Part shown: in pieces, positions 31,279 through 41,684 of the stretch
How positions within the stretch are numbered: the first letter of the stretch is position 1
Layout: each line of letters begins with the position of its first letter
DNA from: Spiroplasma ixodetis
GTDB lineage: Bacteria > Bacillota_I > Bacilli_A > Mycoplasmatales > VBWQ01
Direction of reading: 5' to 3'
NCBI RefSeq assembly: GCF_027923845.1
Contig: NZ_AP026933.1
Span: 1,178,001 to 1,242,000, forward strand
Length of the DNA stretch: 64,000 nucleotides
Notes under the pieces: generated by a model
Databases searched by the model: none
The model's input: only the letters and a program-made list of their open reading frames with translations
Told to the model about the DNA's origin: nothing
Translations under genes and position numbers: made by a program

Positions 31279-31310
31279 AAAAATTTTCTCTAATTAGAGA
31301 AAAGTTTTAA
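31279..31310. terminator. Bidirectional terminator
   Basis: TTTTCTCT and AGAGAAAA pair around AATT, with an A-run before and a T-run after. It serves the + strand gene ending at 31259 and the - strand transporter ending at 31334. Confidence 0.75.
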
Positions 31311-31333
31311 TTAACATAGTGCTTTAAATTCTA

Positions 31334-32827
31334 CTAAAATATTGATTGAGGTAATAAAGTTCCAATACTTAACATTATTAAGGCAAAGACAGTAATACCA
31401 ATAGTATATGGTCAAATTGCTCGATAAAAACTTGTTAGGGGAACTTTAGCAATGGCAAGTCCTGCCATCATTACACCTGCACTTGGTGCAAATAAATTAA
31501 TTCAACCACTAGCCATAACAAAAGTAGTAATCATTCCTGAACCTAATCCTAAAGGAATTACTATTTTTGAAACAATAGGGAAAACGGCTTTTGCAAATCC
31601 TGATGTTGAAGGAATAACAAAGGCAATCAAAAGAAAAGCAAAAAAACCAATAATAACAATAGCAAATCTTGGTAATTTATCAATACTTTGCAATTGTCCA
31701 ACAACAACATGTTGCATTCCTGAATGTTGTAATGATCAGCCAATTCCACCAGCAACAGCAATTATTAAAGCAACACCTAATAATTCTGAAGAACCACTAA
31801 TAAAATTACGAACATATTGTTCTTCGCCTTTTCAATCAATTGCTGCAATGATAATTGAAACAAAGAAAAATAAGAAAGCTAACATTTCAATGTTTCAGTC
31901 ACCAAATGCATTAATTTGACTTGTGAAATATGGAAAATATTTAATTAATGTATTGTGAAAATCATCAAAAATAGTTGTTCCTGTAATTTTACCTCATGGA
32001 ATAATACAAAGCACCATAATTAAAAATGTTAATCCAAATAGTGCTAAAATAATTTTACGACGTTTAGTAAATTCAGGTATTTCTTCTTTATTAATAAATT
32101 CTTCATGATGCTCGCTATGTAAGTGAAAAACAACTGATTTTTCAGGATTACGTTTAACACGGATTGCATATCACATAACAAAAGCAATAGTACCGATAGT
32201 TGCTAAAAATCAACAAATTAAACGTCAGATGATTCCATCACCAGGATTTAAACCACTAGCTTGTGAAGCTGTAGCAATAGCAAAGGGATTAAGTGTTGAA
32301 AACATAACACCAACACCAGCACCCAATAAAATCATTAATACAGCTGTAACAACATCAAAACCAGCAGCTAACATTGCTGGAATAATAATTAAATAGTAAG
32401 GAATAGTTTCTTCACACATTCCTTCAACTGTTCCACCAATCGATAGGATAGTCATAATTGAAGGAATAATTCAAATTTCTTTTCCGTTTAGACGTTTAAC
32501 TAAACGACCAATTCCTGCATCTAGTGCACCTGATTTCATAACTATGCCAATATATCCACCAATTACTAAAACAAAAACAATAATATCACTGCTACCAATG
32601 AAACCTTTAATTGGAGCCAAAAATAAGTCCATGATACCTAATGGCCCACCGTCTTGTCAAGGGTTATCGGTGCTTACAGGCTTTGATTCATCTTCTAATC
32701 ATTTACCTGTTGTTCCTGGAATCCAAGAAATAATGATAATTAGAGCAATAATAAAGAATAAGACTGTAATTGCTGTTGGCATTTTAAATGGAAATAAACG
32801 AAATTTTTTCTTTTTGGTAATTCCCAT
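31334..32827 (-). CDS. YfcC-type amino-acid or carboxylate transporter
   Basis: 497 residues with 12 or so membrane helices. The start at 32827 (MGITKKKKFRLFPFKMPTAI) follows a GGAGG site. The sequence fits the YfcC/DcuC-type (UPF0226, ArsB/NhaD superfamily) carriers, often found with arginine deiminase genes: MPTAITVLFFIIALIII, GLFMKSGALDAGIGRLVKRL-like and TVEGMCEETIPYYLIIIPAMLAAG segments, PSTSGFAKAVFPI and WINLFAPSAGVMMAGLAIAK near the end. The substrate cannot be read from sequence; with a broken aguA in the region, basic amino acids or their products are a reasonable guess. No frameshift was seen. Confidence 0.8.
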
Positions 32828-33169
32828 ATATGATTAATACCTCCTTCTTTATTTTTTTAAAAGTATTATTATATAATACACTATTTATCATGTAGAATAA
32901 AAGATGTTTAAGCTTATTTTTTAAAATAACTTATTAAAAAAGTAGTATTTTTATTTAAGTAACACTATTATAATAATAGTTTTTAAAAAAATGTTATTTT
33001 TTTATTAGTATTATTTGAAAATTTAATTAAATATTAGTAGTATTTTAAAATAAAATTAGTTATTATAAATTACATATATTTTTTTATTTTTTTGATTTTA
33101 TTGACTATTTTATTAATTAATGAAATCACTTTAAAGGTATATAATTATTATAATTGAAAGGAGAATATT
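32828..33169. other. Divergent intergenic region
   Basis: About 340 bp of very AT-rich DNA between two transporter genes that diverge. A TATAATTAT box at about 33139 and TTGACT at about 33110 could serve the permease. A repeated ATTAGTATTA-like motif (32995-33050) is visible. No gene was recognised. Confidence 0.45.
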
Positions 33170-34930
33170 ATGTTAAAACTTTTTAAGAAAAAAGAAAGGA
33201 CAAATCATAAATTAACTTTATCAGAATTAGTCTGGTTTGGTTTTAATTATACTGTTGGAATTACTTTTACTGCTAACTTTGCAATTTTAATTAATAAAGA
33301 TAGTTTAAATTTAGGTTCTCATATGATTTGAATTTTTTTAGTAGAAGGATTAATTGCAGGAACTTGTGCTTGAGCTTTTTCAAGACTTTCAAGAGTACAT
33401 CCGGGTAATAATGGTGCTGCTTATATTTATGTTAGAAGTAGTTATGGTCGCTTCTGAGGTTGATTAATTTCTTTTTTACAGTATGCTACTTTACCTGTTA
33501 TAGTTAGTTCACAAATTGTATCAATGATTAGAATTAACTTTACTGATCCATCTTCTTTTTTATATGCTAATTGAGGAGTATTACAACATTTAGGATTAGA
33601 TTTGATTGGAATTCTAATTTATGGTTTAGCTTCTTGTGTATTATTTTTAGGAATGGCTGCATTTAAAAAATTTGTGAATATTTCTAGTTATTTAAAATGA
33701 GGAACAACTTTTTTATTAATCATAGCAACTATTATATTATTTGTGATGACAGGAACTTCAAATTGAGATATGACTACTTCTCATCAACAATTAACTGCCA
33801 ATAACTTTTCACAAGCTTTTGCCATGTGTTTCTTTTTCTTTTTAGGATTTGAAACCTATTCAACAATTGGTAAAAATGTTAGAAATCCTGAAAAAAATAT
33901 TAGTCGTTCATTAGTTATTGTTATGATTTTATCTACTATTTTTTATATGGCAGTAACAATTCTTATGATTGGTGCTGTTGCTGGCAATTTTTTAGATAAT
34001 CCCAACTTAAGTATTTTTAAAATTTTAGGTGATAAAGCTCATGCACAATGATTAGGAATAATTGGTATCCTTGTAATGTTAATTTGTACTATTTCATTAA
34101 AGTCTAATGCTGGAATGCAAAATGCTTTATATAGTGGTGCTATTTTAGAACCATTATCTGTTGAAGGGTATATTTCACCTAAATATAAAGAATTATCAAA
34201 AGATAACATTCCGTTTAAAGCTTCTAGATTAAATTTAATTATTACTTTTTCTTCAGCTTTTGTATGATTAATTTTACCTGATATTATTGGAGTAATAGTT
34301 GATACGTTACATCCTGTTTATAAGGATGGACAATTAGTTTTAAGTTCGATTGTTAATTATGGAACATTAACTGCTGAAGCCGGTATTATTATGGTTATTA
34401 TTTATGTTTTTGTACTTTCCATTGCAATTAAACTGTCTATAGAAAAGAAATTGAAAAAAAATATTTTTGAAATTATTATTTGACTTGCAGCAACACTTTT
34501 CTTAGTTTGACAATTTGAAGAATGATTAAGATCTTTAATCAATGGTTTAATTTCAGGAGCAAATCTTATTGGTAAAGGTGGAACTGATACTACAAAAGGA
34601 ATATCTGATATAACTTCTAATGTTTTACAATTAGTTTATTTAATTGCTAGCATTGCATTTGCTCTAATTTGATACTTTGCTTATTATAAACCAATGCAAA
34701 GAAAAAGAGCACTTACAAATCCTAAATTACAAGAAGAATTGGATAGCGAATTTAGAGTGAAAGATGATTGACCTTTTGTTGCAAAAAATCTACAAAATGA
34801 AATTGAAAATTATTTAGTACGTAATGTTTTAATTAATGATGATGATAAAAACCCTAATTATATAATTGCTAAAAATGTACGTAAAGAATTATTGATGTCA
34901 GAAGGCGAATGGCGTGAAGATGAAGAATAA
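33170..34930 (+). CDS. APC-family amino-acid permease
   Basis: 586 residues, 12 to 14 helices, an amino-acid/polyamine/organocation carrier. The family start is seen in LTLSELVWFGFNYTVGITFTANFAIL (helix 1, unwound G-x-G-like part NYTVGI). Also visible are WAFSRLSRVHPGNNGAAYIYVRSSYGRFWGW (helices 2-3) and FFFFLGFETYSTIGKNVRNPEKNISRSLV (helix 6 and the conserved E/N-P loop). The C-terminal 100 residues are hydrophilic. It diverges from the YfcC-type gene and ends in its own terminator. Agmatine/putrescine or arginine/ornithine exchange is possible but unproved. Confidence 0.85.
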
Positions 34931-34938
34931 AAAAAGTT

Positions 34939-34978
34939 TAAAAATGTATTAGTTATAATAACTAATACATTTTTAGTA
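34939..34978 (+). terminator. Terminator after permease
   Basis: AAAAATGTATTAGTTA and TAACTAATACATTTTT form a long perfect stem, then TAGTATTTATTATTTTT. It lies 10 bases behind the permease stop. Confidence 0.8.
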
Positions 34979-35186
34979 TTTATTATTTTTGACAAATTTT
35001 TATAGTAATATTAAAGGTGTTAATAATGAATATTTTTTTATATTATTATAAAGTATATTGATGGTAAAAAGTAAAATATGATGTATAATGTTAATTGGAT
35101 TCATTTCAATATTATGTTTAGAAGTAATTCTAAATTGTGGTTATTGTATTTGTAGTTCAAAAGTCATATTATTGGAGGTACTATAT

Positions 35187-36026
35187 ATGAATATGAAAAA
35201 TATATTAAGATTAATGGGTGCATTAACATTAACAACAGCAGCTACTACTTCAGTTGTTGCTTGTGGTGATAAAGCTGGTGTAGCCATGAACGTAGAAGTA
35301 TCAAAACAATTAGGGTTAACAGATGATAAAGGAGAAGGTGTACAAGCAGCTTCACTTGATACAACTGTCAAGGATAATGTTACTTGAACTGTTGATGCTT
35401 TAAAAACACCAATTAAAGCTAGTGCATTATTAGGAGAAGATAATAAAGCTGCTAATCAAGCATGTGCTGATTTTCTTACTGGTAAATTAAAACAAACAGC
35501 TACAGATGGAAAATTTAATAAAAAAGAATTAGATAAAATTACTGGTGCAGTTACTGATTTTAAACCAGAATTAGCTAAAATGGATGATGGTAAAGATTAT
35601 GCTATTACTGGTGGTACTTTTAATTTCCAATTTAAAAAAGGTGAAGAGGCACTTGGTGATGTTTATGGTATTAAGTTAAAAGCTGATAAAACAAAAGGTG
35701 TTATTGCTGCTGCTCTTACTACAATAGCTGCTGAAATTAAAATAGTAGATACTGATGTTACTACAAATCAAAAAATTATGTTTGTAGATGGTACTACAAT
35801 TCCAGAAACTGCAAAAAAACCAGGAGAACCAATACAAATTAAAGGAGAATCAGATCAAGTAAAACAGTTTACTGCTTTAAATACTCTAACTGCTTTAAAA
35901 ATTGGGGCAAATTTAGGAACAATTACTGCTGCTGGTGATGCTTGAGCTGCTGGTGATAAATTAGAAATAACTTATAAAACTGGTGATGTTACTTTTGAAG
36001 CAAAAACTGAATTAACACTTGCATAA
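35187..36026 (+). CDS. Surface lipoprotein, family B
   Basis: 279 residues. The start at 35187 follows GGAGG. The signal peptide MNMKNILRLMGALTLTTAAT ends with the lipobox SVVACG, giving a lipidated mature protein. The signal peptide is nearly the same as those of 498-1391 and 37189-38076, but the mature part belongs to the group of the broken gene at 21722-24677 (GGTFNFQFKKGEEALGDVYGIKL). It is Lys/Thr/Ala-rich, probably beta-rich, with no Cys beyond the anchor and one in NQACADF. Role unknown; surface exposure is expected. Confidence 0.85.
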
Positions 36027-36049
36027 TTTTATAAAATAAAAATAATATT

Positions 36050-36084
36050 AATACTCCTTTTAAATTAAAAGGAGTATTTTATTT
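36050..36084 (+). terminator. Terminator after lipoprotein
   Basis: AATACTCCTTTTA and TAAAAGGAGTATT form the stem, followed by TTATTTT, 24 bases after the lipoprotein stop. Confidence 0.85.
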
Positions 36085-36140
36085 TACAAAATGTTTATTT
36101 TTTTCATATTTTTAAACATTATAAACATATAAATATTGGA

Positions 36141-37079
36141 CGGACTTCTCCCCACATGTACTTGTGGAGGGAATAATGAAACTGAATGAATTCAACAATG
36201 CTTTTCAAACTGAACAGCAATGTCTTGCATATATAGCAAATTTAAAAGAAAACAAATGTATTAGGTGTTTTAGTTTTAATTTGAATACTTCTGATTTAAA
36301 AAGAATGAGATGTTTAAAATGTAATCAAACATTTAGCATTCTCACAGGCACCATATTTTCAAGGTCACAAACATCTTTAACATCTTGGTTTTATCTTATC
36401 TTTAGATGAATAAACACCAAACATGGAATTCCATCAACAGATATTGCAAAAGAATTGGGAGTGACTTTGAAAACTGCTTGAAGAATGACTCATAAAATCA
36501 GAACACGTATTGCAAAACAAAAACCTCAATTTATTGTTGAAGGTACAGTGCAAATTGATGAAATGTATCTTTCACATATGGGTTTTAAAAAACAAGGAAG
36601 ATCCTTGGTGAATAAAACCTTGATTGTTGGCATTTATCAAAAAACAACCAATAATTTAATTGTGAAAGTATTGAAAAACGCAAAGAGTAAAAATCTTTTG
36701 CAGTTTGCAAAAAACCACATTTCTTCAAAATGTCTTGTATATACTGATTCTTGAAAAGGATATTGCGATTTTAAATCAGTTTTCACTAAGCATGAAACAG
36801 TTAACCATCAAGATGGCTATGTTTCAAAAATTGGTGTAAATACCAACCAAATTGAATCAGTTTGAAAACATATAAGAAGAACATTTAAAACACATATCAA
36901 AGTTGCAAAACATCATGTTCATTTATATGCTAAAGAAGCTGCATATAAATTCAACAAGATACCTAGTTTTGAAACTGTAATGCTATGTTTGATTTAAAAA
37001 TGTGGGGAGAAGTCCGTAGATAGGCTTTTCTCAGCATTTATGTGATAAAATTAAAATAGTACATAAAGGGAGAAAAGCC
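36141..37079 (+). mobile_element. IS1595-family element, copy 5
   Basis: 939 bp, target duplication ATATTGGA at 36133-36140 and 37080-37087. It belongs to the main sequence group and separates the two lipoprotein genes without hitting either. Confidence 0.93.
36176..36997 (+). CDS. IS1595-family transposase
   Basis: 273 residues, complete with TGA as Trp. Zinc ribbon CIRC/CLKC, HTH, QIDEMY, YTDSW and the final ESVWKHIRR block are all present. It starts at ATG 36176 behind GGAGGG. Confidence 0.92.
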
Positions 37080-37188
37080 ATATTGGATAACTTATTATAT
37101 GATATTATATTTGGAAAAAAGTAACTAAGTTGTTAATTTATAGTTATTATAATAAGTTTAAATAATATTATTGGAGGTATATGTGAAT

Positions 37189-38076
37189 ATGAAAAATATA
37201 TTAAGATTAATGGGTGCCCTTGCATTAACAGCAGGAGCAACTCCTTCAGTTGTTGCATGCGGTAATAATGGTTCAAATATTCCTAATAATCCGCAATTAA
37301 ATGGCAAATATGCAGAATTATTAGGATGATATAGTGATGAAAATACAAGTATAATTGATGAAGTAATAAATTTTGATAATCTTGGAACTTGTATTATCAC
37401 TGCTGACTCTACTAATCTTATTAAAGATAAGTTGTTTAAAGAAAAGTTATTAGTTGAAGGTTCTACTGATGGTAAATGGAAAGCAAAAAATACTGATTCT
37501 GCAACGTTTTTAAGGGAATTGGGATTTACATCTGGTAATCAAGATAATGATTATTCAGAACCCGATGTTGATGCTATTACCAATTTAATTGTAACAATTA
37601 AAACTGCTGCTCCAGGTGAAATATCAGTTGCTGACACAACTGACTTTAAAGTAGCGGATGGTATTTGTCAAATTGATATTATGAGTAGCAAAACTGCTGC
37701 TAAGCTTGTTAAATCTTATAATATTAATATAAAGGCAGCAAATTTAAATGTTTCAAAGGTAATAACAAGTAATATTATAAAAGAACCTTTAAATGATTTA
37801 AAACTAACTGCTGATCAAGGATTCAAGGTCGATCAGCCAACTTCTGGTTTTAAATTAGAGTTTACTGATGAATTAAACAAAACAAAGTTTGAGTCTTTAC
37901 TTAAAGTATTAAATACATCTTTTACAACTCATTTTTTTAGTTCACCTACCGGCACAGAAGAAATAAAAACTTTTAATGATGGTGAACCCGCATTTTTACA
38001 GTTACATTTTGATAGTGTTATTCTTGCACAAAAAATGGCTGTTGGAACTCCAGCAAATAATAAATTTTCTAATTAA
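37189..38076 (+). CDS. Surface lipoprotein, family A
   Basis: 295 residues from ATG 37189 (a GTG two codons upstream is also possible) behind GGAGG. The signal peptide MKNILRLMGALALTAGATPS leads to the lipobox VVACG. The mature start LNGKYAELLGWYSDENTS matches the gene at 498-1391, and blocks such as FLRELGFTSG and TTDFKVADGICQIDIM are shared along the whole length. The C-terminal third differs more. Function unknown; two diverged copies suggest a family of variable surface proteins. Confidence 0.85.
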
Positions 38077-38092
38077 TATAAATTAAATTTAA

Positions 38093-38125
38093 ATCTATAA
38101 TAAAATATATTATTTTATTATAGAT
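38093..38125 (+). terminator. Terminator hairpin touching IS3
   Basis: ATCTATAATAAAATA and TATTTTATTATAGAT form a 15-bp perfect stem 16 bases after the lipoprotein stop. The IS3 left end begins at its last base, so the T-run, if there was one, was displaced. Confidence 0.65.
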
Positions 38126-38200
38126 GGATGGGTTACACTTTATTGGACACTAATTACGTAGACAAGTGAACAAATTTGTTAAAAGAAACGAACTATAATT

Positions 38201-38479
38201 ATGACCAATATTAACTCATATACCGACGAATTTAAAAAGCAAATAGTAGCTTTATATCAAAGTGGTAAGTCAGTGTCTTGTCTTGCTAAAGAATATAATG
38301 TTACAAGAGCAACTACTTATAAATGAATTAAACAATTTACTAATTCAGGTAGTTTTAAAATTAAAAATAATCTTTCAGATTTAGAAAAACAATTAATTCA
38401 AGCAAATAAAGAATTAAAACAGTTACGAATGGAAAATGATATTTTAAAGCAAGCAGCACTAATAATAGGCAGAAAATAG
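38201..38479 (+). CDS. IS3-family OrfA
   Basis: 92 residues, the same as the 7968 copy except for one Ala to Thr change in VTRATTYKW. HTH plus leucine-zipper helix. It ends AGA AAA TAG, the expected place for a -1 slip into orfB. Confidence 0.88.
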
Positions 38480-39319
38480 AAATTATTACTAAAAATAAAG
38501 TTAAATATAAAATTCGCACAATGTGTCGTTTTTTAAAACTCTCTAAATCAACATATTATTTTAATTTAAAGAAAAAGAAAAAATTCAAAATAATATTTAT
38601 GATGAAGCTGTTATTAGTGCTTTTAAAGAAAATAAAGAAGTTTATGGTACTAGAAGATTAAAAGTCATACTAGCAAACCAAGAAATTTATTTATCACGCA
38701 GAAAAATTAAAAAAATTATGAATAAGCATAATTTAATATCAAAATACACTAAATTATCATTCAAAAATCATCATAATAAAGTCAATGATAGTCAAATTAC
38801 CAATCTTGTTAATAGAGACTTTAATAATAGAATTAAAAATGAAGTTATTGTCAGTGATTTAACTTATGTTCAAGTTAATGGTAAATGAAACTATATTTGC
38901 CTATTAGTAGACCTGTACAACCGCGAAATTATTGGACATAGTGTTGGAGAGTTAAAAAAGATGCATCATTAGTACATCAAGCATTTATGCACTCAAATCG
39001 CTGTTTAAAAGATATTCAAATATTTCATAGCGATCGCGGTAATGAATTCAATAATAAAACTATTGATAAACTTTTATTAGCATTCAATATTACCCGTTCT
39101 TTAAGCAAAAAAGGATGTCCTTATGACAATGCTGTTGCTGAAGCAACTTTTAAAACTTTCAAAACAGAGTTTATTAATGATAAAAATTTTACATCATTAA
39201 TCCAATTAAAATTAGAATTATTTGATTACATAAATTGATATAACAACATAAGAATTCACAGCACTCTAAACTACCTAACTCCCGTTAAATATCATGAACA
39301 AATGTCTACCAAAAAATAG
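38473..39319 (+). pseudogene. IS3-family OrfB transposase, frameshifted
   Basis: An IS150-like DDE enzyme: VYGTRRLKVILANQ, VSDLTYVQVNGKW (Asp), FHSDRGNEFNN (Asp), YDNAVAEATFKTFKTEF (Glu) and the usual tail YNNIRIHSTLNYLTPVKY. Two defects are seen: one A too few in the run at about 38575, shared with the 7892 copy, and two extra bases at 38949 (GGAGAG for GGAG) found only here. Without slippage the full product cannot be made. Confidence 0.83.
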
Positions 39320-39342
39320 TCCTAAAAAGGGTTGCCATTCCA

Positions 39343-39660
39343 CTTGCTCGACCTACATTATAGTTAGAAATTTCATTTGGTTTTTCCTTATAAGCAAAAC
39401 AATTTAAAACATCTGGTCATTTATTATTAATATCGTATATTTTTGAAAAATCAAAATTAATTGTTAACCTTGATGATTGTAATATTTTAGTAATCTTTTC
39501 TAATAAATCTTTTGCATTTTCTTGACTCATCTTGCATTTTTTAGATAATATTTTTAAAGCAGATTCATAATCTTCTTGTTGAGAGGATTCGCATAGTTCA
39601 TAAATTTGATGTAAAATTTGGGAGCGTGTCGAAGATGTCGATAACAACTCATTTCACTTA
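39343..39660 (-). pseudogene. Hypothetical protein, 3' end cut by IS3
   Basis: About 100 residues remain, reading KWNELLSTSSTRSQILHQIYELCESSQQ, then a helical Lys/Glu-rich middle part and WPDVLNCFAYKEKPNEISNYNVGRAS before the IS3 end. I do not recognise it. AAAGGAG stands upstream at about 39664-39670, but the start codon is unclear: TTG 39647 is too far away and no ATG is in frame. It diverges from the prophage left region and may be its last leftward gene, perhaps a regulator. Confidence 0.45.
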
Positions 39661-39705
39661 AATAGCTCCTTTCTTTTTTAAACCCTTGAATTAAAAATAA
39701 ATGAC

Positions 39706-39738
39706 AAAAGACGAGAATAAAAATCTTGTCTTTTTTTG
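39706..39738 (+). terminator. Terminator-like hairpin
   Basis: AAAGACGAG and CTTGTCTTT pair around AATAAAAAT, followed by a run of seven T on the + strand. No intact + strand gene remains upstream of it, so it may be left from DNA lost when IS3 inserted. Confidence 0.6.
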
Positions 39739-39787
39739 TAATTGTAAAATTTTAAAATTTTTAATAACCCTCTTTAATACTATTATC

Positions 39788-40048
39788 AACACGTGTTAAG
39801 GAACTAAAAAAGTGAACTACAACACAGTTGTTAAAAATAGTAGCTAGCATGTGGACTTGCATGGATAAATAAAAAGTGGAGTGATACCTAATAAAATATA
39901 CTAACCAGAAATGGTAATTCTTGGGGTGGGAGCGAATTGGAAACTAGTATATATAGACCTGCTTAGGGAACCTACTATATTAATTCTATTCTTTATTTAA
40001 CCAACCTTGCCACTACCCAGTGAGCAAGTGTTGGTTTTATTTTTTATT
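39788..40048 (+). ncRNA. Putative structured RNA of unknown family
   Basis: A segment with visibly more G and C than its surroundings and no useful open frame. Paired elements in order: AACACGTGTT palindrome (39788), ACAAC-ACA-GTTGT hairpin (39819-39831), ACC...GGT (39904-39915), a long stem-loop 39934-39986 (GAATT/AATTC outside, TAGTA/TACTA and CCT/AGG inside), and a compound stem 39999-40036 (AACCAA/TTGGTT, CTTGC/GCAAG, ACT/AGT) followed by a T-rich run, which has the form of a rho-independent terminator. I could not match it to tmRNA, RNase P RNA, SRP RNA, 6S, T-box or common riboswitches. The promoter is uncertain (TATTAT at 39781). Confidence 0.5.
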
Positions 40049-40099
40049 TTTTTTGAAAAAATTTTTGGGCGATAAAATAAATTTCAAACTTGTAAAAAA

Positions 40100-40122
40100 A
40101 ATTGAGCGGTACCGGTTCAATT
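40100..40122. repeat. Near-perfect 23-bp palindrome
   Basis: AATTGAGCGGTACCGG followed by TTCAATT is an inverted repeat with only a few mismatches, centred on GGTACC. It lies between the putative RNA and the first phage gene. It could be an operator, a recombination site or part of an origin. Confidence 0.5.
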
Positions 40123-40130
40123 AAAATATT

Positions 40131-40183
40131 AATTTGTTAAACACAAATTAAATAAACATTGAATCGAATGCCTCAATGTTTTT
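40131..40183 (+). terminator. Two hairpins, the second a terminator
   Basis: AATTTGT/ACAAATT form a hairpin at 40131-40149. Directly behind it, AAACATTGA/TCAATGTTT with a T-run (40152-40183) looks like a second rho-independent terminator. Two terminators and a palindrome within 200 bases, with no gene between, are unusual. Confidence 0.6.
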
Positions 40184-40266
40184 TAAAATTTCACAATTTA
40201 TTTTTGAGCCCAGAATTTCTGGAATGAATAAAACGAATAGTAGTATTATTAATAATCTAAAAATCA

Positions 40267-40303
40267 AAATATATGTTCTTTATGCTAGAAGCAACAGAAC
40301 ATA
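40267..40303 (+). promoter_or_regulatory. Leader hairpin before first phage gene
   Basis: ATATGTTCT and AGAACATAT (9 bp) with an inner TGC/GCA pair stand immediately before the AGGAAAGG ribosome site. The stem ends about 5 bases from that site, so it may influence translation or stabilise the mRNA end. Confidence 0.5.
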
Positions 40304-40319
40304 TTAGGAAAGGATTATT

Positions 40320-40980
40320 ATGCAAATAGAATTTAAAAAAGAACAAATTGTAAAAGATAAACCACAATCTATTCTTATTGATTATGTTGAATATAAATTA
40401 CAATGTCCAAAATGAATGGTTAAAAATAATAGTTTTATTGCTGATGATAAATATACATATTGAGTTTTTAATTTAGAAAATATTAAAAGAGAATTAAGTG
40501 GTAATGAATTAATAAAATTATTAGAACCATATATTAAAGACCAAAAAATAACTGTTAATAAACCAATTGCTCCAAAAGAATATTATCTTAATGATATAAA
40601 ACTTGAACCATTAAAATTTTATGAACAGCATAATAGTTGATTTATCGGTGAAATAACAGATAACAAAACTAAAATTACTAATCCTTGTTTTAAATATAAC
40701 ATTACGTGAGAAGAAAACAGAAAAGGTTTTAAAATAAATAATCCATATAAACATGATGATTTACCAATTAATTATTTAGTTACTTCTTATAAGGAAATTT
40801 CAACTCATAATGAAAAATTATTTTTGTTGAACATGTAAACAAAATAAATTATATTATTTATTCTTTAATACTAATGATATTAAAACAAGAAAATATTTTT
40901 TAAGAGATAAAAATAGTAAAGCAATTTGTTATGACTGTATTTTAAATATTAGGTTAAGTAGGAGGTATAAATATGAATAA
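40320..40980 (+). pseudogene. Phage protein with C-terminal zinc ribbon, frameshifted
   Basis: The first frame (40320-40838) has 172 residues, starting MQIEFKKEQIVKDKPQSILI. An A5 run at about 40812 has one base too many; without it the frame continues as NYFCWTCKQNKLYYLFFN and ends AICYDCILNIRLSRRYKYE at 40980. The four Cys (CxxC...CxxC) would form a zinc ribbon, and the end would then overlap the next start (ATGAATAA) as expected for coupled genes. Not recognised; perhaps a DNA- or RNA-binding early protein. Several TGA codons are Trp. Confidence 0.6.
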
Positions 40981-41244
40981 AGAAAAACCATTTTCTTATA
41001 AAGACCAAGAAATTATTAATGAATATAATAAAAAACGTAATCAAGAAATAAAAAAAGAACATTTAAATAATATAGAAAAATTAAGAGAAGATTTTAAAAA
41101 GAAGTAATTAATGAATATAAAGAAAAAATAATTAATAGAATACTTGATTATGAAACCTTTTATATTGGTGATACACAAGGTTTAACTCCATTCGGATTTA
41201 TTATTAAATTAAGAGATGAAATTAAAAATGGAGACTTTGATTAA
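40973..41244 (+). pseudogene. Small helical phage protein, frameshifted
   Basis: MNKEKPFSYKDQEIINEYNKKRN to FKKK is 44 residues (stop at 41105). With one more A in the run at about 41096 it continues as EVINEYKEKIINRILDYETFYIGDTQGLTPFGFIIKLRDEIKNGDFD (in parts) to 41244, about 90 residues. The -GDFD/-GEFD ending and the MNKEK start are shared with the little genes at 42267 and 43495, so they may form a family. AGGAGG precedes it. Confidence 0.55.
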
Positions 41245-41246
41245 TA

Positions 41247-41684
41247 ATGCAATATGACTTAATTATTGGAATTGACCCCGCTGGAATTGGTAATAATGGA
41301 ATTGTTATATATTCAAATGAAATTAATAATATTGTTTTTAATGAAACATTTAAAACTAAAACAGTTTTAGAAAGTAAAAATTTGTATAAAGAATACTTTT
41401 TATTAATTAAAAAACATTATGATAATAAAAAAATAATAGTTATTGTAGAAAATTTCTTTTTAAATTCAAAACAATTATTAACTAATCCATTAGCAACTCC
41501 TAAAACTATTGGTACATTAATGGTATTAGTAGAAGATGTTATGAATTGAGATTATTTAGGAAGTGAACCAAAAAATAAAACTAAAATAGAAAATTATAAA
41601 GGAAATATAAAATTAACAAAACATGAACAAGATGCATATAAACACATTCAATATTATTTAAGGAATTATAAAAATGAAAGATAA
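41247..41684 (+). CDS. RuvC-like Holliday junction resolvase
   Basis: 145 residues. It has the RNase H-fold pattern of phage and bacterial RuvC-like resolvases: first Asp in DLIIGIDPAG (residue 10), Glu in IIVIVENFFL (about 68), and two Asp near the end in KHEQDAYKHI (the usual D-x-x-D/HxxDA site). It would cut branched DNA in replicated phage concatemers before packaging. It starts two bases after the preceding gene and overlaps the next by 11, in an early operon. One TGA is Trp. Confidence 0.8.

Larger units (their letters stand above)
38125..39342 (+). mobile_element. IS3-family element, copy 2
   Basis: 1218 bp, left end TGGATGGGTTACAC, right end TTGCCATTCCA. It keeps the catalytic Glu and the normal 3' end that the 7892 copy lost. 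No clear target duplication is seen: the left flank is the lipoprotein terminator and the right flank is the interior of a - strand gene. Confidence 0.9.

Noticed and set aside
39920-39945. T-box-like GGGGTGGGAGCG string in the putative RNA
   Set aside because: The T-box core needs TGGNACCGCG directly before the antiterminator and a specifier stem; neither is present and no synthetase or amino-acid gene follows.
39788-40048. Packaging RNA like that of phi29
   Set aside because: The terminase here has the RNase H-type nuclease of headful or cos phages, and phi29-type DNA polymerase and terminal protein genes are absent.
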